DNA of 50,262 nucleotides from an uncultured Synergistaceae bacterium (GTDB taxonomy: Bacteria; Synergistota; Synergistia; Synergistales; Dethiosulfovibrionaceae), in assembly GCA_902489135.1 (NCBI GenBank), contig CABTYW010000005.1, positions 1 to 50,262 on the forward strand. The letters are read 5' to 3'. The position numbers and the translations under genes are program-made. Positions 23,458 through 32,354 of this stretch are shown here, piece by piece. The first letter of the stretch is position 1. Each line of letters begins with the position of its first letter. A model generated the notes under the pieces. That model ran no database searches. It saw only the letters and a list, made by a program, of their open reading frames with translations, and was not told the DNA's origin.

Positions 23458-26343
23458 ATGAAAAAATTTCTCATCTCTCTTTTTGTCCTGATTGCCGGTG
23501 CGGTCATTGCGCTGTGCACTCTGGACATCGGCACGGAATGGATGGCGCGCAAGGGCGCCGAATACGTGGCCAACACCTACAATCTCGGCGTTTCCATCGG
23601 CGGCGCCCGGGGCAATCCCGTCAAGGGCTACACCTTCACCGATCTTGAGCTGACGCGCGACGGCACGTCGCTTATCAAAGCGGGAAAGATCTTCGTCGAT
23701 CCCGCCCTTCTCCCCCTCATCAAGGGGAACTTCGCTCTCGACTGGATTGAACTTTCCCACATCAAAAGCACCGTTCCCCACCTCCTGCAACTGACGGAAA
23801 TCTTTACGGGGCAAAAGGTCGCTCTGCCTGCGGGAATTTCTCTGAAGGATCTGACGCTCAACTCCGTGGGCGGCCGACTTGACGGCACCGTAGCGGAAGC
23901 GGCGCTTGACGTGGTGCTCAACGGTCTGCCGTTGAAAGGCGATTTCAACGTTGACTTGGGCGGCGGAACGACACTTAAAAAGGCCGACATGCAACTCTGC
24001 GGCGGAGCGGTCAAGATCTCAGGCGCCGTCATGCCCGCCCTTGACCTGAAGGTGACGGCGAAAAAAATTCAGATCGCCGATCTCAGCGCGCTCATTCCCG
24101 AAATCGCAAGCCTGTCCGCCAAGGGACTGGCCGATGCCGACCTGACCGTCCGGGGGACGCCGGAAAATCTCCAGGCGGCAGGAACGGCGACGTTCTCCGA
24201 CGGCTCCGTCATGGGCTTTCCGCTGTCGGGAAAAACCACGGGCACCTTTAAGGACATGACGCTCACGCTCGATCCTCTGTCGGTGGACGCTCTGGGCATT
24301 CCCACCGCCGGCAGTCTTTTCGCCGACCTCAGGGGCAAAACGCCGAAGCTGAAAATCCGCATGAACACGCGCGCCCCGGTGACGGCTGACACGCTGCGCA
24401 AAAATCTGCCCTCTCTGCCGACCGAGCTGAGCGGTCAGGTGGAAAGCGTCAGCGTTGCCCTTGAAGGCCCCGCCACGGCGTTAAAGGGATCCGCCAAGCT
24501 CCTCGCCGCCAAAATTCTCCTGGCCGGACAGCCCGTTACCGACACTCTTCTGAAAGCCGACTTCAACGGCAAAGGGCTGATCACGCTGTCGGGCGGTTCG
24601 AATATGGCGGGTAACCCCGCGACGCTGAAGGGCTCTCTGGACGTGAGCGGAAAGGAACCGGCGGCCGACGTGGCTCTCGGCATCAGCAATTTTGACCTGG
24701 CCATGCTGCCCAAGTTCATCCCCTCGGCGCCGCAGAACATTTCAGGAAAAGTCAACGCCGCCTTTACCGTCAAAGGCAAAGGCGCGGCCATCACCGCAGG
24801 CGGCAAGGTGAATTCAAAGCGGGTTTCTCTCAACGACATGCACCTCTACGACATCACCGTGCCGCTCGCCTTCAAAGGCGACACGCTGACCTTCAAGGAC
24901 GCGTCACTGACCTTTATGGATCTTCCTGTCACCAAGGTCAACGGTTCGGTCACCCTCGCGTCGGACAACCTGGCCTTCAAGCAGATGAGCGCCTCGGTCG
25001 CCGGCGGCCGTTTCACCATGAATTCCACGCTGAAGTTCGGCAAAAACCTCAACGGCGTCTATGACCTGAAAGCCGCCGACGTCGATCTCGCCAGCGTCAT
25101 GAAAACCTTCGGCGCCGACGCTCTCCACGCCTCAGGCAAACTGAGCGGCGGCATTCAGGGAACGCTGTCGGACACCGACATTACAGGCACGGGAGCAGCC
25201 TCCATTCCGCTGTTCACCATGACGGGGCTCAAATTCGAGCAGGTCAAATCGTCCATCAACCTGTCAAAGATGATCGCCTCGTTCCCCGATTTCAGCTGCC
25301 GTTTCGCCCAAGGCACGCTTGCGGGCACCATGAACCTGGACATCAACAAAATGACGTACAGCCTCAAGGCCGCCATGAAGAACAGCGAGCTCAAGAGTAT
25401 TATCGATCAGGTGATGCCCACGCTGGGCGGCGGTCTGACGGGCACGCTGACCGGCAGCTACAGCGCCTCGGGCAAATTCAGCCCCTTCACGCTTGACGGT
25501 GAAGGACTGCTGTCGTCGGCGGGCGGCCGGATGTACGGCTTCAAGAAGTACCAAAAGATCATCGGCATCCTGTCACAACTTCACGGCAACAAAGAAACCG
25601 TCACCTACGCCAACGCGTCGGTGCCCTTCTCCACCTCAGCCGCGGAACTGACCTTCAAGGACGGCACCATCATCAACGCGCAGCCCGGCGACGGCATCTA
25701 CCAATACATCAAAGCTCACGGCACCTTTGCCTATTCCGGCGCTTTGAACATCGACGCCGACGGCTCAATTAACACCATGCTCGTTGACACCGCCGCTTCC
25801 GCTCTGAGCGGAGCGGTAACGGCAGGCGGCGCCGCGGCGCTGCTGACGGGCGGCGCGGGAGGCATCGCGGGACTTGCCGTGGGCGCTCTCACCGGAGCTT
25901 CCAAGTCCTTCGGCAAGGCCGACTTCCGCAATCTGACGTTCCACGTGGGAGGTACCGCCGACAATCCCAAGCTTGAAAACTTCAAGGTCAACGGCAAGAA
26001 ATGGACTGAACCCGCTGCACCGCAGGAGGGCCAAGCCCCCTCGTCGGGCGATGCCGGAAACAAGGCGCCTCTCCCGACAACAAAAGACCTTCAGGGAACT
26101 CTGGACAAAAAGATCAACGATGAAATCAACCGGGCAACGAACAAGCTGCTGGGCATAAAAGAGAGCCCCGACGCCGCAACGGACGGAGCTGCTCCGGCAG
26201 GCGGGAAAACCGACGAGACGAAACAGAACCCCGACCAGGAAAAGCCTCTTACCAAGGAGGACATAAAAAAGCAAATTCAGGACGCCGCAACGGACGCGCT
26301 GAACAAAGAGCTTCAAAAACTTTTCGGCGCGCCGGGCAAGTAA
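23458..26343 (+). CDS. AsmA/TamB-like large envelope protein
   Basis: A 961-residue protein anchored by one N-terminal helix (residues 3-22), with the rest predicted periplasmic. Long stretches of short beta-strands repeat the pattern of AsmA-superfamily proteins, now seen as bridge-like proteins moving phospholipids between inner and outer membranes. Visible elements are the LGVSIGGARGNPVKGYTFTD opening, which matches AsmA N-terminal layers. Late in the protein is a LSSAGGRMYGFKKYQKI region typical of the AsmA/DUF3971-like C-terminal half. After about residue 840 the sequence turns low-complexity and charged (QNPDQEKPLTKEDIKKQ). AAGGAGG lies 10 nt before the ATG. It implies an outer membrane. 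Monocistronic, with its own promoter and terminator. Confidence 0.8.
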   Translation: MKKFLISLFVLIAGAVIALCTLDIGTEWMARKGAEYVANTYNLGVSIGGARGNPVKGYTFTDLELTRDGTSLIKAGKIFVDPALLPLIKGNFALDWIELSHIKSTVPHLLQLTEIFTGQKVALPAGISLKDLTLNSVGGRLDGTVAEAALDVVLNGLPLKGDFNVDLGGGTTLKKADMQLCGGAVKISGAVMPALDLKVTAKKIQIADLSALIPEIASLSAKGLADADLTVRGTPENLQAAGTATFSDGSVMGFPLSGKTTGTFKDMTLTLDPLSVDALGIPTAGSLFADLRGKTPKLKIRMNTRAPVTADTLRKNLPSLPTELSGQVESVSVALEGPATALKGSAKLLAAKILLAGQPVTDTLLKADFNGKGLITLSGGSNMAGNPATLKGSLDVSGKEPAADVALGISNFDLAMLPKFIPSAPQNISGKVNAAFTVKGKGAAITAGGKVNSKRVSLNDMHLYDITVPLAFKGDTLTFKDASLTFMDLPVTKVNGSVTLASDNLAFKQMSASVAGGRFTMNSTLKFGKNLNGVYDLKAADVDLASVMKTFGADALHASGKLSGGIQGTLSDTDITGTGAASIPLFTMTGLKFEQVKSSINLSKMIASFPDFSCRFAQGTLAGTMNLDINKMTYSLKAAMKNSELKSIIDQVMPTLGGGLTGTLTGSYSASGKFSPFTLDGEGLLSSAGGRMYGFKKYQKIIGILSQLHGNKETVTYANASVPFSTSAAELTFKDGTIINAQPGDGIYQYIKAHGTFAYSGALNIDADGSINTMLVDTAASALSGAVTAGGAAALLTGGAGGIAGLAVGALTGASKSFGKADFRNLTFHVGGTADNPKLENFKVNGKKWTEPAAPQEGQAPSSGDAGNKAPLPTTKDLQGTLDKKINDEINRATNKLLGIKESPDAATDGAAPAGGKTDETKQNPDQEKPLTKEDIKKQIQDAATDALNKELQKLFGAPGK

Positions 26344-26349
26344 CTTCTG

Positions 26350-26388
26350 AAAAGCGGGAGGTCTCGCTGAGCGAGGCTTCCCGCTTTT
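26350..26388 (+). terminator. Terminator after the AsmA-like gene
   Basis: A 10-bp stem AAAAGCGGGA/TCCCGCTTTT (26350-26359 with 26379-26388) encloses an inner CTCGCT/AGCGAG stem. It lies 7 nt past the stop. Confidence 0.8.
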
Positions 26389-26572
26389 GTCGTGCCGCCT
26401 CTTTTTCCGCCGGCGCACGCCCGCGCGCCGCCCTGCCGAACCGGCGACGGCAGACGCCATGAGTTACTTTGAAAAATCTGTCCGCGCGAAGCGCGTGAAT
26501 GGCGTGAATGGATTGTTTCGCATGAAACCACGATACCGCTGAACTTTTTCAAGCGATTTTACGAATGACCCG

Positions 26573-26600
26573 TTGACTTTTTCTGAATTTTTATTACACT
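26573..26600 (+). promoter_or_regulatory. Promoter of the peptide-importer operon
   Basis: TTGACT (26573-26578), a 16-nt spacer and TACACT (26595-26600), 45 nt before the ATG of the binding-protein gene. Between the previous terminator and this promoter nothing coding is seen. Confidence 0.6.
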
Positions 26601-26644
26601 CGAAATTGTGTTTCATTATTCCCCATCTTAAGGAGGTTTCGGTT

Positions 26645-28255
26645 ATGAGAAAAACTGTTTTGCCGTGGATTTTGGCAGCCTCGCTGGCCGTATCGGGAGC
26701 GGCCTTCGCGGCAGGATCCCGCGACGTCACCATCGGTCTGACCAGCGACGCCTACTCCTTTTATCCCTACGCACTGAACGAAACCATCAACAACGCCCTG
26801 ATGGATCACGTCTTTGACGCGCTCATACGCCTTGACGGCGACATCAAGTTTCAACCCGAACTGGCTGAAAGCTGGGAGTCCAACGACGACGCTTCGGTCT
26901 GGACCTTCCATCTGCGCAAGGGTGTAAAGTTCAGCAACGGCAATGACTTCAACGCCGACGACGTCCTGTTCTCCTTCGGGCGCGCCGCCACGCTGCAGAA
27001 ATCGGCCTTCGTCTACGCTTTCGCCACCATCGAGAAGACGGAAAAAATCGACGATTACACCGTCAAGGTCACCTGCAAATCGCCCAATGCGTTGCTTCTG
27101 GCGCACTTGAAGGACGTCGTCATTCTCGACAAAGAGTCCTGCGAGGGCAAGGACGAGGATTATGTCGCGCTTCACCCCGTGGGAACGGGGCGCTATGTTC
27201 TGGCCGAGCACGTTCGCGGCGACCACATTCTGTTTACGCCCAACAAAAACTACTGGGGACAGAAGCCCGAGGCCGAGAAGGTCACCTACAAACCCATCAC
27301 CAACCCGGGAACCCGTACGGCCAACATGCTTTCCGGCGCCGTTGACATGATCATTGACGTGCCCGTGCGCGACGTGCCCATGATCGAGCGCAACAAGAAG
27401 ATCTCCATTGTCAAAATGCCCAGTCTGCGCATTATCTACCTCAACCCCTCCTGTGTGGAAAATCCCAGCGTCGACAGCAAGTATCCTCTGGTTTCCCCGA
27501 CGGGCAAAAATCCCATGGTTGACAAGCGCGTCCGCGAAGCCATGTACCGCGCCATCAACGAGGACGAGATCATCGCCAAGATCATGAACGGCTATGCCAT
27601 TCCCGCAGCGTCCTACTGCCCCGAGGGCTACAACGGCTACAACCCCGACATCAAACGCCTTGACTTCGATCCCGCTTTGGCGGAAAAGCTTCTCGACGAG
27701 GCGGGCTATCCCCGTCAGGCCGACGGCTACCGTTTCCAGGTCACTCTTGACGCTTCCAACGACCGCTACATTAACGACGGTGCCATTGCCACCGCCGTGG
27801 CCTCCTATTTTGAGAAGGTGGGCATCAAGGTCGTTCCCAATTTAATGTCGCGCAACGTCTTCTTCTCCTACATCAGCGCCAGCAACAAATCGGGCGACAA
27901 CACTCACCTGTGCCAGACGGGCTGGGCCGATTCCGGCGGAGAGAGCGCGCTCATCGCTCTTGACATGATCTACTCCATGAAGCCCGGCGAGTACGTCAAG
28001 TCCGGCTGGGGCGGCTGCAACCGCGGCTACTATCAAAACCCCGAGGTGGACAAGCTCGTTGAGGAGGCCATGTCCACGGCCGATGTGCAGAAGCGCGACG
28101 GATTGATGCGCAAGGCGTGGAAGATGGCCGCCGACGACGTGGCGTACATTCCTCTGCACTTCCAGATGGACGTTTACGCCGTGGGTCCGCGGATCAACTA
28201 TACGCCGCGCTACAACAAATACGTCTACGCCTGGGATATTACCTTTAAGGACTGA
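26645..28255 (+). CDS. Peptide ABC transporter substrate-binding protein (DppA/OppA family)
   Basis: The extracytoplasmic receptor that delivers dipeptides or oligopeptides to the permease encoded downstream. The 536-residue precursor begins with a signal peptide (MRKTVLPWILAASLAVSGAA, cut near AFA-A). It is not a lipoprotein, having no lipobox, which fits a free periplasmic protein of a diderm. Family motifs LAESWESNDDASVWTFHLR and KGVKFSNGNDFNADDVLFSF lie about 70-115. AAGGAGG is 8 nt before ATG 26645; an upstream extension of this frame is inside the promoter. Two hairpins between it and the permease gene would let it be made in excess. Members can also bind nickel, heme or glutathione, so the ligand is not certain. 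Confidence 0.9.
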   Translation: MRKTVLPWILAASLAVSGAAFAAGSRDVTIGLTSDAYSFYPYALNETINNALMDHVFDALIRLDGDIKFQPELAESWESNDDASVWTFHLRKGVKFSNGNDFNADDVLFSFGRAATLQKSAFVYAFATIEKTEKIDDYTVKVTCKSPNALLLAHLKDVVILDKESCEGKDEDYVALHPVGTGRYVLAEHVRGDHILFTPNKNYWGQKPEAEKVTYKPITNPGTRTANMLSGAVDMIIDVPVRDVPMIERNKKISIVKMPSLRIIYLNPSCVENPSVDSKYPLVSPTGKNPMVDKRVREAMYRAINEDEIIAKIMNGYAIPAASYCPEGYNGYNPDIKRLDFDPALAEKLLDEAGYPRQADGYRFQVTLDASNDRYINDGAIATAVASYFEKVGIKVVPNLMSRNVFFSYISASNKSGDNTHLCQTGWADSGGESALIALDMIYSMKPGEYVKSGWGGCNRGYYQNPEVDKLVEEAMSTADVQKRDGLMRKAWKMAADDVAYIPLHFQMDVYAVGPRINYTPRYNKYVYAWDITFKD

Positions 28256-28282
28256 CGTTTTGCGCAAGTAAGACTTTTTGCC

Positions 28283-28358
28283 CGGAAGGTTCTTCCCGAT
28301 GGGAAAGAACCTTCCGCATTTTCAAAAGAGGGGCCGCTCTCGATGAGCCCCTTTTTTT
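28283..28358 (+). terminator. Tandem hairpins between binding-protein and permease genes
   Basis: First a 12-bp stem (28283-28294 with 28305-28316) with a weak T tail. Then GGGGC/GCCCC (28330-28334 with 28347-28351) followed by seven T (28352-28358). This probably attenuates transcription so that binding protein exceeds membrane components, a common arrangement in ABC operons. Confidence 0.75.
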
Positions 28359-28379
28359 ATTTCGGAGAGGTGAAGCGAG

Positions 28380-29345
28380 GTGCTCCAATTTATCGTTAAA
28401 CGGCTGGCACAACTGGTTTTGGTCATGCTGGCCGTTTCGCTCATCGTGTTCGTTCTGACCAGCGTGATGGGCAATCCCGTCTACCTCATGGTGCGCGAGA
28501 ACGCCACGGCCGAGGAAATCGCCGCGGTCACGGCGGCTTTGGGCCTGGACAAACCGTTGTACGTCCAGTTCATGATCTTCATCAGAAACGCCCTTCACGG
28601 CAATTTCGGCCAGTCCTACATGTACCACCTTCCGGCGCTGATGCTCATCGTCGAACGTCTTCCCGCCACGCTGGACATCGTCACGGTGGCCATGCTTCTG
28701 ACGGTTCTCATGGGCATTCCTCTGGGAGTCTGGTCAGGAGCCTACCCCAAGAGCAAATTCAGCAAGTCCGTGATGGCGCTGTCCATCGCCGGAATTTCCA
28801 TGCCGTCCTTTTGGATCGGCATGGTGATGATTTATTTCTTCGGGCTTTATTTGGGCGTTTTGCCGGTGTCGGGACGGGGAGAAACGGCAGCGCTTTTCGG
28901 CATTACCACCAGTCTGGCGACGGCTGACGGTTGGGCGCACATTGTTCTGCCGTCCATCACTTTGGCGCTGGGCAATGTGGCCACCATTATTCGCCTGACT
29001 CGTGCGGGAATGCAGGAGAATATGCGGCAGGACTACGTGAAGTTCGCCCGCGCCAAGGGCGTTCCCGTGCGGACGGTGCTGTTCGGCCACGCTTTGAAAA
29101 ACACTCTTATTCCCGTGGTCACCGTTTTCGGCCTTCAACTGGGCAATCTCATCGCCTTCACCACCATCACCGAGACCATCTACGCCTGGCCGGGTATCGG
29201 CAAGCTGCTCATCGACGCCGTCACCAGCGGCGACCGGCCGATTATCGCCGCTTATATTCTTTTCGTGGCGGTGATGTTCGTGGTCATCAATTTCGTCGTC
29301 GATCTGCTCTACGTGTTCATCGACCCGCGCATTGACCTGCAGTAG
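28380..29345 (+). CDS. dppB: Peptide ABC transporter permease DppB
   Basis: Inner-membrane permease, one of two that form the translocation channel. The 321-residue protein starts with the family opening MLQFIVKRLAQLVLVMLAV and has six membrane helices. The EAA loop that contacts the ATPases is recognisable as DYVKFARAKGVPVRTVLF...NTLIPVVTVFG (about residues 220-255). Translation starts at GTG 28380, nine bases after GGAGAGG. The next gene follows within 13 bp. Placement between binding protein and second permease gives the standard dppABCDF order. Confidence 0.93.
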   Translation: MLQFIVKRLAQLVLVMLAVSLIVFVLTSVMGNPVYLMVRENATAEEIAAVTAALGLDKPLYVQFMIFIRNALHGNFGQSYMYHLPALMLIVERLPATLDIVTVAMLLTVLMGIPLGVWSGAYPKSKFSKSVMALSIAGISMPSFWIGMVMIYFFGLYLGVLPVSGRGETAALFGITTSLATADGWAHIVLPSITLALGNVATIIRLTRAGMQENMRQDYVKFARAKGVPVRTVLFGHALKNTLIPVVTVFGLQLGNLIAFTTITETIYAWPGIGKLLIDAVTSGDRPIIAAYILFVAVMFVVINFVVDLLYVFIDPRIDLQ

Positions 29346-29358
29346 GAGGAGATCGGAA

Positions 29359-30258
29359 ATGTCAGAAAGAAATCACACCGGGCGCTGGCGCGCCTTTTTC
29401 GATTCGGAGCTCTTCTATAACTTTCGCCACTCTCCCACGGCCGTCATCGGCGCGGTCATTGTGGTTCTTGTGGTTCTCATCGCCATTTTCGGCCCCGCCT
29501 TCACCGTCCAGAACCCCTACAACATGTCGGAGCTGAACCTGGCCGACGCCTACAAGCCGCCCTTCTGGCTCGAAGGCGGCGATCTGAAGTTTTTGCTGGG
29601 CACCGACCAGCAGGGACGGGACATGCTCAGCGCCATGGTCTACGGCAGCCGCATATCGCTCATCATCGGCCTGGCGGGAACGTTTTTCGCCAGCGTCATC
29701 GGCATCACTCTGGGTCTCGTTTCGGGCTACTTCGGCGGGAAAACCGATGCCATTATCATGCGCATCGCCGACATTCAGATGTCCTTCCCGTCCATGCTCA
29801 TCGCTCTGTTTCTCATGTCTCTGCTGGGGCGAAGCATCACCAACATTTTGCTGTCGTTGTCGCTGGTGGGATGGATGCGCTACGCCCGAACGGTGCGCGG
29901 CGAAACGCTTCGCGTGAAAAAGTGCGAGTACATCGACGCCGCCCATGTCATCGGTCTGCCGAACCGGCAAATTCTCTACCGCCACGTGCTGCCCAACGTC
30001 TTCGCTTCCATCGTGGTGCTTTCCACCATTCAAGTGGGCAGTTTCATTCTCACCGAGGCGACGCTGAGCTTTCTCGGCCTGGGGGTTCCCATCACGCAGC
30101 CCTCTCTGGGGATGCTCTGCAATGACGGCTTCACGGTGCTGTACAGCGGTCTGTGGTGGGTTTCCATTCTCCCCGGCCTTTACATTATGATCATCGTTTT
30201 CGGCATCAACCTTCTCGGCGACTTTATGCGCGACGAGATGAATCCCAAGCTGAAGTGA
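29359..30258 (+). CDS. dppC: Peptide ABC transporter permease DppC
   Basis: Second inner-membrane permease of the importer. The 299-residue protein has the longer DppC-type N-terminus, a cytoplasmic lead and TM1 followed by a periplasmic segment with LLGTDQQGRDMLSAMVYGSR, a DppC/OppC hallmark. Five more helices follow. The EAA loop is EYIDAAHVIGLPNRQILYRHVLPN. AGGAGG lies nine bases before ATG 29359. It is followed 10 bp later by the first ATPase gene. The substrate specificity is set by the binding protein, not here. Confidence 0.93.
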   Translation: MSERNHTGRWRAFFDSELFYNFRHSPTAVIGAVIVVLVVLIAIFGPAFTVQNPYNMSELNLADAYKPPFWLEGGDLKFLLGTDQQGRDMLSAMVYGSRISLIIGLAGTFFASVIGITLGLVSGYFGGKTDAIIMRIADIQMSFPSMLIALFLMSLLGRSITNILLSLSLVGWMRYARTVRGETLRVKKCEYIDAAHVIGLPNRQILYRHVLPNVFASIVVLSTIQVGSFILTEATLSFLGLGVPITQPSLGMLCNDGFTVLYSGLWWVSILPGLYIMIIVFGINLLGDFMRDEMNPKLK

Positions 30259-30268
30259 GGCGCGCGCC

Positions 30269-31261
30269 ATGAATAATTCTCCTCTCCTCCAAGTCAAGGG
30301 CTTGCGCACGTGGTTTGAAACGTTCAAAGGCACGGTCAAAGCAGTGGACGATGTTTCCTTCGAGGTACGCCAGGGTGAAGTGCTCGCCGTGGTCGGCGAA
30401 TCGGGCGGCGGCAAGTCGGTGACGGGGTTTTCCATCATCCGCCTCATCGACGAGCCGGGACGCATTGAATCGGGCGAGATCATCTTCGACGGCCGCGACA
30501 TCATGAAGCTGTCGGAGCACGAGATGAACAAGCTTCGCGGGCGCGACATTTCCATGGTGTTCCAAGACCCCATGACCTCGCTGAACCCGGTGTACAGCAT
30601 CGGCCGTCAGCTCGACGAAATGCTGAAGCTTCACACAACGCTGAACCGCGCGCAACGCCACGCCGAAAGCCTACGGCTGCTGAGCGCCGTAGGTATTTCC
30701 AACGCCGAGGCGCGGCTGAAAAACTACCCCCATCAGTTTTCAGGCGGAATGAGGCAGCGCGTAGTTATCGCCATCGCTCTGGCGGCCAAGCCCAAGCTCA
30801 TTATCGCCGATGAGCCGACCACCGCTCTGGACGTTACCATTCAGGCCCAAATTCTGCGCCTCATGACCTCGCTGATCCGCGAAAAAGGCTGCTCGCTCAT
30901 GCTCATCACCCACGATCTTGCCGTGGTCTCCGAAATGGCCGACCGCATCAACGTAATGTACTGCGGAAAAATCGTGGAAAGCGGAACAGCCCGCGCGGTC
31001 ATCGACAACAGTCTGCACCCCTATACGGCAGGATTGATCCGCTCCATTCCCGATCTGGAGCGCTCCCAGGCGCGTCTCGACACCATTCCGGGCATCGTCC
31101 CCAATATGTTCAACCTGCCCGAGGGCTGTTACTTCAGTCCGCGCTGCCGCCGGGCGCAGGATCTGTGCCTCCGCCGGGCGCCCCAACTGCGCGAAATTGA
31201 GCCCGGACACTGCGCGGCCTGTCATTTTCCTCTGCGCGGCTCCTCAACGGAGGTGAACTAG
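30269..31261 (+). CDS. dppD: Peptide ABC transporter ATPase DppD
   Basis: Cytosolic nucleotide-binding subunit that powers import. In 330 residues it shows Walker A GESGGGKSV (about residues 44-52), the signature FSGGMRQRV, Walker B LIIADEPTTALD and the switch His in LITHDLAV. The C-terminal oligopeptide-transporter extension has Cys residues (GCYFSPRCRRAQDLC) that in relatives bind a [4Fe-4S] cluster. It is joined directly to the next ATPase gene: TAG is followed immediately by ATG, so coupling is tight. Confidence 0.95.
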   Translation: MNNSPLLQVKGLRTWFETFKGTVKAVDDVSFEVRQGEVLAVVGESGGGKSVTGFSIIRLIDEPGRIESGEIIFDGRDIMKLSEHEMNKLRGRDISMVFQDPMTSLNPVYSIGRQLDEMLKLHTTLNRAQRHAESLRLLSAVGISNAEARLKNYPHQFSGGMRQRVVIAIALAAKPKLIIADEPTTALDVTIQAQILRLMTSLIREKGCSLMLITHDLAVVSEMADRINVMYCGKIVESGTARAVIDNSLHPYTAGLIRSIPDLERSQARLDTIPGIVPNMFNLPEGCYFSPRCRRAQDLCLRRAPQLREIEPGHCAACHFPLRGSSTEVN

Positions 31262-32263
31262 ATGCCCATTCTTCTTTCTGTGAAAAATTTACAGCAGCGT
31301 TTTAACCTGGATCGGTCGCTTCTGAGCCGGATCCGCTTCGAACGCGGAAGGTTCGTCTGCCGCAAGCGCATCGTCCACGCCGTCAACGGCATCAGCTTCG
31401 ACCTCATGGAAGGCCAGGTGTACAGTCTGGTGGGCGAGTCGGGATGCGGCAAATCCACGGCGGCGCGCAGCATTATCCGCCTTATTGAGCCGGCCGGCGG
31501 AACGGTGACTTACCGCGGGCAGGACATCACTCACATTTCGCTGAAGGCCATGCTCCCGCTGCGCAAGAAAATGCAGATGATCTTCCAAGATCCCTACGCG
31601 TCGCTCAATCCGCGCCAGAGCGTCATGGAAATTCTGACGGAGCCCATGCTTTTCCATGGCGTGGCCACCAATGGGAAGGAAGCCCGGGAGCGCGCACTGG
31701 CGCTGCTGAACCGCGTGGGAATTCGGCCCGAGCAGGCCGATCGTTATCCGCACCAGTTTTCCGGCGGACAGCGCCAACGCATCGGCATCGCCCGCGCTCT
31801 GGCCGTGGAGCCGGAATTCATCATCGCCGACGAACCCGTATCCGCCCTTGACGTGTCCATTCAGGCGCAAATTCTCAATTTGCTCATGGATTTGAAGGAC
31901 GAATTTCATTTCTCCTACCTTTTCATCGCTCACAACCTCTCGGTGGTCAAGCACATTTCCAATGAGGTGGCTGTCATGTACCTGGGCTCCATTGTGGAAA
32001 AGGGCAGCAAAGAACAGATCTTCTCGTCACCGCAGCACCCCTACACCAAAGCGCTGTTTTCGTCTATTCCCACCCTTTCGGGGCACAATATGCGCGGCGC
32101 TCAGGGGCTGGAAGGCGAAATTCCGAGCGCCGTCACTCTGCCCTCGGGCTGCTGCTTCCACACGCGGTGCCGCTGCGCGCTGCCCGTCTGTTCGCGCCTG
32201 ATCCCCGAGACGCGGGAGATCGAGCCCGGACACTTTACGGCCTGCCACCTCTTCGACCGCTGA
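31262..32263 (+). CDS. dppF: Peptide ABC transporter ATPase DppF
   Basis: Partner ATPase of DppD in a heterodimer. The 333-residue protein has Walker A GESGCGKSTA, signature FSGGQRQRIG, Walker B FIIADEPVSALDVS, switch His in FIAHNLSV, and the Cys-containing C-terminal extension (GCCFHTRCRCALPVC). An insert near residues 13-35 (LLSRIRFERGRFVCRKR) is typical of DppF. GGAGG is 8 nt before the ATG, within the end of dppD. It is the last gene of the operon; the C69 dipeptidase that follows has its own promoter. Confidence 0.95.
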   Translation: MPILLSVKNLQQRFNLDRSLLSRIRFERGRFVCRKRIVHAVNGISFDLMEGQVYSLVGESGCGKSTAARSIIRLIEPAGGTVTYRGQDITHISLKAMLPLRKKMQMIFQDPYASLNPRQSVMEILTEPMLFHGVATNGKEARERALALLNRVGIRPEQADRYPHQFSGGQRQRIGIARALAVEPEFIIADEPVSALDVSIQAQILNLLMDLKDEFHFSYLFIAHNLSVVKHISNEVAVMYLGSIVEKGSKEQIFSSPQHPYTKALFSSIPTLSGHNMRGAQGLEGEIPSAVTLPSGCCFHTRCRCALPVCSRLIPETREIEPGHFTACHLFDR

Positions 32264-32269
32264 AGGGCT

Positions 32270-32297
32270 TTGACAGAATCGCCGTTTTCTTTACAAT
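32270..32297 (+). promoter_or_regulatory. Promoter of the first C69 dipeptidase
   Basis: Perfect TTGACA (32270-32275), a 16-nt spacer, TACAAT (32292-32297). It lies 57 nt before the ATG and directly after dppF. Confidence 0.75.
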
Positions 32298-32354
32298 GAA
32301 ATAGATGCGAAGGACGGTTTTCGCGACAAATTTTTACAGAAAAGGGTGCCTTTT

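Noticed and set aside
26493..26510. Tandem GCGTGAATG repeat and a 27-codon frame in the leader of the peptide importer
   Set aside because: Only two copies, no ribosome-binding site, and it precedes the promoter; taken as chance.
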